Assembly (NCBI GenBank): GCA_012512505.1
Contig: JAAZEB010000335.1
Location: 1-38,025, forward strand
Reading direction: 5' to 3'
DNA: 38,025 nt
Source: Armatimonadota bacterium
Lineage (GTDB): Bacteria; Armatimonadota; JAAZEB01
Numbering within the stretch: position 1 is the first letter of the stretch; the number at the start of each line of letters is the position of its first letter. Positions 7,466 through 13,966 of the stretch are shown in pieces. Below the pieces are notes generated by a model. That model was not told the DNA's origin. It ran no database searches and saw only the letters and a list, made by a program, of their open reading frames with translations. The position numbers and the translations under genes were made by a program.

Positions 7466-7797
7466 GAAACGACGATCCTCTCCTGGGTCATCGGCTCGCC
7501 AGGCGTTGCTCTGACAGCCACCGGTTTGTAAAACCTGCGCCGGGTATGGCCCGTCAAACGGACGATCCACCACACTGCCGGAACACGCACAGCACGCGCG
7601 CGTGCTTAACCTTTCTTCTTCGGGGGCGCCTTTTCGACTCCTGCCGCCGCGAAGCCACGGAGCTCCGTTTTTTTTTCGCGGCGGACTGCCGGGCGGTCGG
7701 TGGCCGGGCAGGAAGCGCCCGCGAATCCATGGAACAGACTGGCGGGCGGCTGGCGCCGCGCCGCGCGGAGTGCCCGTCTGTCTACTGAAGAGTCTTG
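7466..7797. other. Divergent intergenic region between aminotransferase and UBL-TIR genes
   Basis: This 332-base gap separates two diverging genes, so promoters for both should lie here, but I see no clear -35/-10 pair. Its notable element is the nested hairpin with a T tract at 7644-7684, listed separately. Short open frames in it lack ribosome-binding sites and conserved features, and I do not call them. Confidence 0.5.
7644..7684 (+). terminator. Nested hairpin with nine-T tract upstream of the UBL-TIR gene
   Basis: Outer arms CCGCCGCGAA (7644-7653) and TTCGCGGCGG (7675-7684) enclose an inner palindrome ACGGAGCTCCGT (7657-7668) that runs straight into nine T (7668-7676). If the inner hairpin forms, it plus the T tract resembles an intrinsic terminator; if the outer one forms, the T tract is enclosed. 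The two are sterically exclusive in part, so an attenuator for the gene starting at 7798 is possible. The inner stem is short, so this is tentative. Confidence 0.4.
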
Positions 7798-8613
7798 ATG
7801 CCGAGGGGGTTACTGCCTTTGTCGAAGCTGACGGTGACGGTGATGCTGCCGGATGGCCTGCGTCAGGAGACCACCCAGGTTGCCAGTAACGAGCCGTCCG
7901 GTGAGGTGGCGCGAATGCTGGCCCAGACGCTGAAGCTCCGCGAGGCCCAGGATGCCACCCTCGCCTGGCACTTCGTCAACTCGCTCAGCGGCCGGCCGAT
8001 CCCCCCCGACGTGCCGCTGGCACGCACTGGCCTGCGGCCCGGCGGTGCCTTGCGACTGGTGCCCGGACCGGCGCCCACCACCGCCCGACCGTCGGTCCTG
8101 GCGCCGCCGCGCGCGCACCCCGCTGCCGCGAACCCACCCTCCACGCCCCCGGACGTGGTCCTCTGCAGCGCGGCTACACACAAGCCGCTCGCCGAGGCGG
8201 TGGGCCGCTGGCTGGAGCAGCAAGGGCTTGCCTGCTGGGTCGCGACGCGAGACGGCCGGCCCGGGGCGCCGTTCCCCACGCTGGCCGCGGCCCTCCGACA
8301 GTGCCACCTGGCGGTCGCGGTGCTGGACGCCGACAAAGGACCGGCCACCGACCTTCTCACGCAGGTGATCCGGGCGCTCACCCTCGGCGCCACGGTGGTG
8401 CCGGTGCGCGTGAGTGACGCCGGTCTCCCCCTGGAAGGCGAAGCCCGCCTCGCCGCGATCCGCCGGGCCGTGCGCCTGGAGGGGGAGACGCCCCCGCCCG
8501 CCACGGACGACCCGCCAGAGGGGGACGACGGCGACCTGGACGAGCGCCTTGCTCGCCTCAAGGCGGTCGCCGAAGCCCTGGAAGAGTGGCCCACCGAGGG
8601 CGGGGAGCCGTAG
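7798..8613 (+). CDS. Fusion of YukD/ubiquitin-like domain and TIR-like domain
   Basis: A 271-residue cytoplasmic protein. Residues 9-90 look like a YukD/EsaB-type ubiquitin fold: 'LTVTVMLPDG' (strand 1), a helix 'SGEVARMLAQTLKL', 'WHFVNSLSGRPI', and 'LARTGLRPGGALRLVPG' (final turn and strand). Residues 91-118 are a Pro/Ala linker. Residues 119-228 match a bacterial TIR domain: strand A 'DVVLCSA', 'LAEAVGRWLEQQGLACWV', a BB-loop-like 'RDGRPGAPFPTLAAAL', strand D 'LAVAVLDADKG', then 'VVPVRVSDAGLP'. The residue aligned with the conserved helix Glu of TIR NADases ('REVERA') appears to be Gln189 ('TQVIRA'), so NADase activity is doubtful. The tail (229-271) is acidic and helical. ATG at 7798 follows GAAGAG; a TTG directly before it is an alternative. 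No other defence gene is adjacent. Confidence 0.65.
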   Translation: MPRGLLPLSKLTVTVMLPDGLRQETTQVASNEPSGEVARMLAQTLKLREAQDATLAWHFVNSLSGRPIPPDVPLARTGLRPGGALRLVPGPAPTTARPSVLAPPRAHPAAANPPSTPPDVVLCSAATHKPLAEAVGRWLEQQGLACWVATRDGRPGAPFPTLAAALRQCHLAVAVLDADKGPATDLLTQVIRALTLGATVVPVRVSDAGLPLEGEARLAAIRRAVRLEGETPPPATDDPPEGDDGDLDERLARLKAVAEALEEWPTEGGEP

Positions 8614-8638
8614 GTATCGCCGGTCGCCCCTTGGCCTG

Positions 8639-8906
8639 GCGTAGGAGGGGGCTCCGACCCCAATACCAACGCCCCTTGGCATCGGAGACGCCTACCCTGG
8701 AAACAGCCTCTTGCGGCCGGCGGCGGTTTGGAGAGCCGCGAACCGTACGCGAATCGTAGGGGCGAAGCATTGGTGGGTCAAGCGTACTGTACCGCACTCG
8801 GTCCGGCCCGCCAATGCTTCGCCCCCTACCACTGCCCAGAGACCCGCGAACCCCCGGCGTCGGATGCCTCCTACGGTGGCCGGCGAGACGCCGGCGATCC
8901 GACCGC
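8639..8906. repeat. Modular palindromic intergenic repeat, locus II, with an inserted hairpin element
   Basis: The 317-base gap 8614-8930 holds no gene. At 8639-8696 is a module starting GTAGGAGGGGGCTCCGACCC and ending in the mirror 'CATCGGAGACGCCTACC'; at 8857-8906 is the module with 'GATGCCTCCTACGG' and the CGCCGGCG core. Both match modules at loci I, III, IV and V. Between them lies a different hairpin element (8756-8829). Confidence 0.8.
8756..8829. repeat. Hairpin element, GTAGGGGCGAAGCATTGG type
   Basis: Arms GTAGGGGCGAAGCATTGG (8756-8773) and its near-complement CCAATGCTTCGCCCCCTAC (8811-8829) pair with one bulged base around a 37-base interior. The arm sequence closely resembles interspersed hairpin repeats that I recall as abundant in cyanobacterial and Chloroflexi intergenic DNA. 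It encodes nothing. Confidence 0.75.
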
Positions 8907-8930
8907 GGTGGGGGTGCCTGGCCCAGGCGG

Positions 8931-11276
8931 CTAGGAATAGGTAAGCAGGCAGGTGGCGGTACAGGCGACACTGGCGCGAACGCGCAGCCAGTGGGCGTTG
9001 TAGCCGTTCGGGAAGCGGTGGCGCACGCTGCCGCCGGCGGGCACCGTGAAGCGCCGGTAGACGCTCCATTCACCCGTGGCCAGGAAGTCGACCTCCACCG
9101 TGAACTCCACCGGCTGCCCGGCATCGTGGGAGAGCTCCAGGAGCTTGTGGTCGAAGCCGGTCATCAGGTAGGGATCGGAGGGGTCGTCGGCGCGCACCGG
9201 GGTTTGGTACCAGGGACCTCCCTGGCCGCGCGGCTTGCCCAGGCGCCACAGGTCGTCCACGGTGCCAAACCACAGCGCGGCCTCTCCATCCACCGCGCGG
9301 AAGTGGTGGGCGTCGGCGGGAGCCTCGGTGCGCGTGCCGGCCAGGACGAGCAGCCCCCGCCAGGAGCAGAAGTCGGTGATGCGCCGACGATGGGTGCAGA
9401 CGGGGCGCATCGCGGCCAGGCCGCCTGAAGAGAGGCGCGGCACCTCGTAGAACGTGCCCTGGCAGTTGAGGAGGGCGCGCTCGGTGACCACCTCGCGCAG
9501 GCCGCGCGGCCAGCCGGTGGGCCAGGGTTGCGCGTAGGCCGGATCCCCCTTCGGGAGCCGGTAGCGCCGCCCCTCCGCGTCGGTCAGCAGCACCGACGCC
9601 GCGTCGATCACGAAGTCCGGCTCGGTCACGGCCGCGTGCTGCCGCAGCCAGGCGCTGGCGTTGGCGTCTTCCACCTGGCGCAGGCGCAGGTCTCCGTCGA
9701 TCTCATAGTAGCGCGGCTCGCCGGCGTGTTCTCCCTGCACCCGCTGGGCAAGGAACTGGAGACTGGTGCGGTCGCCTCCCATGGGGCGCACCAGGCCGCC
9801 CACCCAGGGCGCGTCGCTGTCCACTTCGGCGAGCGCCTCGAAGCCGGCCGGCCGCCGCTTCGCCCCCGGCGAGGCGTAGTGACAGTAGGCCGTGGCCTCG
9901 CACTCGCGGTTGGCCCGCACGCGCAGCCACTCGGCGCTGGTGCCGCGCGGAAAGACATGGAACGCGTAGCCACAGCCGGGCACTGAGATGGAGCGGTAGG
10001 GCTGCCAGGTGCCGTTGCCGCTGCTATCCAGCTCCAGGGTGAAGGTGACCGGCTCGTCGCTTTCGTGGCGCAGGTGCAGCACCCGCTTGCCAAAGCCGGC
10101 CAGCAGGTACGGGTCAGACGCCTCCCCGGCGGCGACGTGGGTGTGGACCCACGGCCCGCCGAAGCCGGACGGCCGGCCCAGCCGGGTCAGCTCCGTCATC
10201 GGGCAGAACCAGAGGTTCGATTGCGGCCGGCCGGCCAACGGGTTGTCGAAGAGCGACGTATCGTTGCAGGCCAGCACCAGCCGCCCCTGCCAGGCGCAGA
10301 AGTCGACCACCATCTTCAGGTAGGTGCTCAGTGGCCGGAGGCCGCCGGTGCTGCCGCGCCGGAAGCCGGCCGGGAAGCGGTAGAACATGCCGTGCATCGT
10401 CATCAAGACGCGCCCCGGGACGACTTCTCGAATGCGCGGCCACTCGGTGTGCCAGCCGTGCCCGCCGTCGTAGGTATAGCTGGCTTTCGGCAGGCGGAAA
10501 GTGTGCCACTCACCTTGATCCAGCAGCTTCAGCAGCACCGAACGCTCGTCCCAGCCGGTAGCCCAGATCGGGGCGTCGTCGGCCGCCGCTCCCTGCACGT
10601 CGCCCGGGCCGGTCACCTCGCAGAACTGCTTGCGCTCGATCAGGCGCCAGCGCGTGCCGTCCCACTCGACCAGTGCCCCGGTTTCGCCCCGGTAGCGGTG
10701 GTCGCGCTGCCAGCGGTCGTACCAGCCCCACTCGCCGTTGTTCGCCACCACGATGCGGCCCTGGCTAGTCCATCCCCCCTTGGCGTGCGAGCCGGGAACG
10801 GTGTGCGCCTCCCAGAGGCGCTCCACGGCCAGGGTGTGCACGTCCACCTCGTACAGCTCGCCCTCCATGCCCAGGAAGTAGACCTTGTTCGCGGGGTCCG
10901 TGAGGTGGCGCAGCGTGGCGGTGTGCCGGCCCGGCATGTGGTTGTAACCCACGGCGCGCACGTGGCCGGCCGCGCTGATGAAGTAGGGGCCGAGGATGAG
11001 CTGGTTGGACTCGCGGTGGATCAGGCGGTTGGCCGGCGTGCCGCCGATGCTCTCGGGATGCACGACGGGGGTCAGCGTCTCATCCAGCGAGACCAGGCGG
11101 TCGTTGCTCCCTTGCGGTTGGTGCGAGCTGTAGGTGACCAGCCAAAGGCGGCCCGCCCAGGGCACCACCGCTCCGATTCCGGTCTCGTCTACGCTGCCAA
11201 AGAGCGCCAGGTGGGGGTAGATGCCGCTGATGCTGACCGGCGCCGCCGACCTGTCCACGTCTGCGGGGATAGGCAT
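8931..11276 (-). CDS. Internally duplicated 781-residue protein of unknown function
   Basis: No signal peptide or membrane segment is visible, so it is probably cytoplasmic. The N-terminal part (1-280) has beta-propeller-like strands ('GRLWLVTYS', 'GRIVVANNGEWGWYDRW'). Residues about 279-468 and 590-781 are homologous halves: DFCAWQGRLVLA/DFCSWRGLLVLA, LTRLGRP/LWRLGKP, SDPYLLAGFGKRVLHL/SDPYLMTGFDHKLLEL, EWLRVRA/HWLRVRA. Each half joins propeller-like strands ('ALWFGTVDDL') to a small beta-sandwich-like end ('EFTVEVDFLATGEWSVYRRFTVP'). I know no function; conserved proteins of this type in polysaccharide-degrading bacteria are annotated hypothetical. The start ATG has GAGGAG 7 bases upstream. 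It lies 205 bases downstream of the dioxygenase gene on the same strand. Confidence 0.8.
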   Translation of the reverse strand: MPIPADVDRSAAPVSISGIYPHLALFGSVDETGIGAVVPWAGRLWLVTYSSHQPQGSNDRLVSLDETLTPVVHPESIGGTPANRLIHRESNQLILGPYFISAAGHVRAVGYNHMPGRHTATLRHLTDPANKVYFLGMEGELYEVDVHTLAVERLWEAHTVPGSHAKGGWTSQGRIVVANNGEWGWYDRWQRDHRYRGETGALVEWDGTRWRLIERKQFCEVTGPGDVQGAAADDAPIWATGWDERSVLLKLLDQGEWHTFRLPKASYTYDGGHGWHTEWPRIREVVPGRVLMTMHGMFYRFPAGFRRGSTGGLRPLSTYLKMVVDFCAWQGRLVLACNDTSLFDNPLAGRPQSNLWFCPMTELTRLGRPSGFGGPWVHTHVAAGEASDPYLLAGFGKRVLHLRHESDEPVTFTLELDSSGNGTWQPYRSISVPGCGYAFHVFPRGTSAEWLRVRANRECEATAYCHYASPGAKRRPAGFEALAEVDSDAPWVGGLVRPMGGDRTSLQFLAQRVQGEHAGEPRYYEIDGDLRLRQVEDANASAWLRQHAAVTEPDFVIDAASVLLTDAEGRRYRLPKGDPAYAQPWPTGWPRGLREVVTERALLNCQGTFYEVPRLSSGGLAAMRPVCTHRRRITDFCSWRGLLVLAGTRTEAPADAHHFRAVDGEAALWFGTVDDLWRLGKPRGQGGPWYQTPVRADDPSDPYLMTGFDHKLLELSHDAGQPVEFTVEVDFLATGEWSVYRRFTVPAGGSVRHRFPNGYNAHWLRVRASVACTATCLLTYS

Positions 11277-11481
11277 CTGATTCTCCTCAGAGGGTCTGCT
11301 GGCGCCCCATGGCCGGCCGGGGCACCTGCCTGCCCCCGATCACGGTGGGGGCGGCTCCCGACCTGGCGCCCAGGCGCCCACTGGGGAGGGAGTTCGGCAT
11401 CGGGATGGCGGGGGCCTGCCTGCCCTCGAAAGCAGCGGGCGGACGTTACGGCGGGCCCGCGCCAAGGCAACGTCCTGGCTC

Positions 11482-12375
11482 TCAGCCGTTCCCGGTCTGG
11501 CGCTCCGCGGCTGTGACGGGCGACAGCGTCTGCCGGGGTACCACGGTCAGCGGCTGACGGCGCCAGTAGTATTGCAGCTCGGTGTGCCGCCAATCCTGGT
11601 AGATGGCATCCCAGGTGAGCCGGCCGTAGTGAGGCAGCAGCGAGTCCTCGACGATCGGCTGTGAGAAGCCCTGATAGCGGAAGTCCACCGAGATGCGCAG
11701 GCGGTCCTCACTCACGTTGGGGAGGGCGCGGTGGATCGTGTGACTATGGAAGAAGAGGCAGTCTCCCGGGGCCATATCCTGGGCCAGCCAGGGGAGCCCC
11801 AGGCCATCGGTGTTGACCCCGACGCCGCCGGGACCAGAGGCCGGGTGGACCGGCAGGAGCCCCACTCGATGCGAGCCGGCAAGGATCGCCAATCCGCCCA
11901 CCGGCACCGGGCAGTCGCACAGGGGGATCCAGGCGGTGTAGGTCTCCCGGGTTCCCTGGATGTGGACGAAGTCCTGGTGCGGTGGGGTGGTGAAGTGGTC
12001 GGCGCCCGGGAAGGTGATGCGCGCGATGTTGCGCGGGTGGACCAGCACCGGCTCCTGAAGTACGGTCTCGGCCAGGGCCAGCAGCGCCGGGTGGTGGGCC
12101 AGGGTGTGGAAGCTCTCCAGACGCTGGAGCGGGTCGTAGACATCGAACCACTCGGGCGAGCCTTCCAGCCGCGGTGACCCCAGCGGGCGCGCTTGCCTGT
12201 CGGCCCATCCCTGGGCCTGGCAGATCGCCAGGATCTCCTGGTAAGTCTGGCGAACGGCGTCACCGGCGACCAGCCCGGACAGGAAGAGGTAGCCCTCCTC
12301 ATGCAGGCGGGCGCGCAACCGTTCGGGCTCGCTCAACAGGTTGCGCGAGTCCGTAAATGCCGCGTAGGTCTCCAT
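11482..12375 (-). CDS. Phytanoyl-CoA dioxygenase (PhyH) family protein, copy 1
   Basis: A 297-residue Fe(II)/2-oxoglutarate-dependent oxygenase of the PhyH fold. The iron triad is His133-x-Asp135 ('PPHQDF') and His215 ('HTIHRALPN'); Arg227 ('RLRISVDFR') is the expected 2-oxoglutarate contact. The N-terminal 'LHEEGYLFLSGLV' is typical. The substrate is unknown: bacterial PhyH proteins hydroxylate or epimerise diverse small molecules, not only phytanoyl-CoA. Start ATG at 12375 has GGGAGAGG upstream. The gene diverges from the MDR dehydrogenase across 220 bases and may share its promoter region; the 781-residue protein gene follows it. Confidence 0.9.
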   Translation of the reverse strand: METYAAFTDSRNLLSEPERLRARLHEEGYLFLSGLVAGDAVRQTYQEILAICQAQGWADRQARPLGSPRLEGSPEWFDVYDPLQRLESFHTLAHHPALLALAETVLQEPVLVHPRNIARITFPGADHFTTPPHQDFVHIQGTRETYTAWIPLCDCPVPVGGLAILAGSHRVGLLPVHPASGPGGVGVNTDGLGLPWLAQDMAPGDCLFFHSHTIHRALPNVSEDRLRISVDFRYQGFSQPIVEDSLLPHYGRLTWDAIYQDWRHTELQYYWRRQPLTVVPRQTLSPVTAAERQTGNG

Positions 12376-12595
12376 GCCTGTTGCCTCTCCCGGGAGCGCC
12401 CGGCCACTCGTTGCTCATCGTGGGGCCAGAGAGATAGCCGGGCGGATCCACTCACCTTGATGCCAGTGTTCCCTTCCCAGCCGCGGGCCAAACGCGCTCG
12501 GCCTGATCCCCCGATAGGGGAAGCCCGGCGGGCGGCGAATGAGGGGAGGAGCCGCGGGTGGCCGTGGCCGCGAAGGGATCGGGAGGAGGTGCGCC

Positions 12596-13651
12596 GTGGC
12601 ACTGGAGTTGGTTGCAGTGGCGCCGGGACAGCCGGAGTTGCGGGAGTATTCGGAACGCGAGCCGGGGCCGGGCGAGGTGCTGGTCCGCAGCAGGCTCGCC
12701 ACCGAAAAGCATGGCACGATGCTGTTGTTCTACCACGGCATCTCCGCGATGCACGCGCGGGCGTGGGATGGCGAGCACGGCCTCTTCCAGCCGCTCGACC
12801 CGCCGCCGACCGGTCGGGTTGGCTTCCCCTGTTCCCTTGGCAACATGGCGGTCGGCACCGTGGCCGCGGTGGGCCCGGGGGTGGAACACCTGCACGTGGG
12901 GGATCGCGTGTTCGGGCACCTGCCGATCCGTGAGAGCCACACCGTGCCGGCATCGCGGGTGCAGCTTGCCCCCGAGGGCATTGCCGACGAGGCGTTGGTC
13001 TGCATCGACCCGGGCCTGGTGGCCCTCCTGGGCATCCGGGAGGGTCAGGTGCGTTTGGGCGATACGGTCGCCATCTTCGGGCTGGGCGCCATTGGCCTGA
13101 TGGCGGTGCAGATGGCGCGGCTGGCCGGGGCACTCACCGTGGTGGGGATAGAGCCGATCCCTTTGCGTGCGGAGCTGGCCCGGCGTTACGGGGCCGACCT
13201 GGTCATCAATCCCCGGGAGGACACGGATCCCGGGCTGCGCGTCCGCCAGGCGACCGGCATGAAGGGCGTGGATGTCTCCCTGGAGACGAGCGGCTCGCAC
13301 GCGGCGCTGCACCATGCCGTTCGCGGCACGTGCTACGGCGGCACGATCGTGCCGGTAGCCTGGTACCATGGCGGTGCCGCCGAACTGCGCCTGGGAGAGG
13401 AGTGGCACTTCAACCGCCAGACGATCGTCTCCGGTGCCCGCCTGGAGAGCGTGCCCTACCGGGACCATCCCCGCTGGGATCCGGAGCGGGTAGAGCAGAC
13501 GGTGCTGCGGTTGCTGCAGAACGGCCAGCTCCAGGTCGATGGCCTGCTGCAGCCGCGGGTGTCAATCGCGCGGGCCGCCGAGGCCTACCGCCACATGGCC
13601 GAGCACCCCGAGGAGACGGTGAAGCTCACCGTCGACTTCACGCAGCCGTAA
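12596..13651 (+). CDS. MDR-family (alcohol/sorbitol dehydrogenase-like) oxidoreductase without structural-zinc loop
   Basis: A 351-residue medium-chain dehydrogenase/reductase. The GroES-like N-terminal part contains 'EVLVRSRLATEKHGTML' and 'GTVAAVGPGVEHLHVGDRVFG'; the Rossmann part has GLGAIG (162-167) and an acidic residue after the second strand ('GIEPIP'). The four-Cys structural zinc loop of classical ADHs is absent and no clear catalytic Cys-Zn ligand is seen, so it is probably zinc-independent or atypical. NAD(P) specificity and substrate are unknown. I start at the GTG at 12596 because a strong SD, GGAGGAGG, ends six bases upstream; in-frame starts further up lack this. It diverges from PhyH copy 1, and the two may act on the same metabolite. 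Confidence 0.87.
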   Translation: MALELVAVAPGQPELREYSEREPGPGEVLVRSRLATEKHGTMLLFYHGISAMHARAWDGEHGLFQPLDPPPTGRVGFPCSLGNMAVGTVAAVGPGVEHLHVGDRVFGHLPIRESHTVPASRVQLAPEGIADEALVCIDPGLVALLGIREGQVRLGDTVAIFGLGAIGLMAVQMARLAGALTVVGIEPIPLRAELARRYGADLVINPREDTDPGLRVRQATGMKGVDVSLETSGSHAALHHAVRGTCYGGTIVPVAWYHGGAAELRLGEEWHFNRQTIVSGARLESVPYRDHPRWDPERVEQTVLRLLQNGQLQVDGLLQPRVSIARAAEAYRHMAEHPEETVKLTVDFTQP

Positions 13652-13666
13652 GCGGATTGGGAGGCG

Positions 13667-13960
13667 CCCCCCCGGCCCCCCAATTCTGGGGGGAGCGCTG
13701 TTCCTTGGCCCCCCCGGCCCCCTAATTCTGGGGGGAGCGCTGTTCCTTGGCCCCCCCGGCCCCCCAACCTTGGGGGGAGCGCTGTTCCTTGGCCCCCCCG
13801 GCCCCCTAATCCTGGGGGGAGACTACGCCCGTTCTCCCCGGTTTCGGGGAGCCAGTGGGGCCAATCTCCTCGCCAGGGCACTGGTTCCCCCCGATCTCGG
13901 GAGGGCAGGGGGGCCTCCTCCAGCTTCCCCCCGGTTTCGGGGGGTCAGGGGGGCCAAGCC
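13667..13960. repeat. GC-rich tandem repeat, 42-base unit, between convergent genes
   Basis: Three full units start at 13667, 13709 and 13751, with a partial fourth at 13793. Each has a C7-GG-C6 run, the hairpin core CCCCCCAATTCTGGGGGG, then AGCGCTGTTCCTTGG. From about 13823 the array decays into related C/G palindromes (CCCCGGTTTCGGGG at 13837-13850 and again near 13930). The whole gap 13652-13966 is filled by it. The same unit recurs in reverse orientation near 27972-28053. Confidence 0.9.
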
Positions 13961-13966
13961 CTGCGC

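Noticed and set aside
7546-7788. Small open frame on the + strand upstream of the UBL-TIR gene
   Set aside because: It has no ribosome-binding site, runs through the nested hairpin and T tract, and its product is Arg-rich with no recognisable fold.
8756-8829. Insertion sequence ends
   Set aside because: The arms are inverted repeats, but the interior is only 37 bases and encodes nothing; no flanking target duplication or transposase is visible.
13667-13822. Possible CRISPR array
   Set aside because: The 42-base units are contiguous with no unique spacers, consist mostly of C and G runs, and no cas gene is near. It is a tandem repeat.
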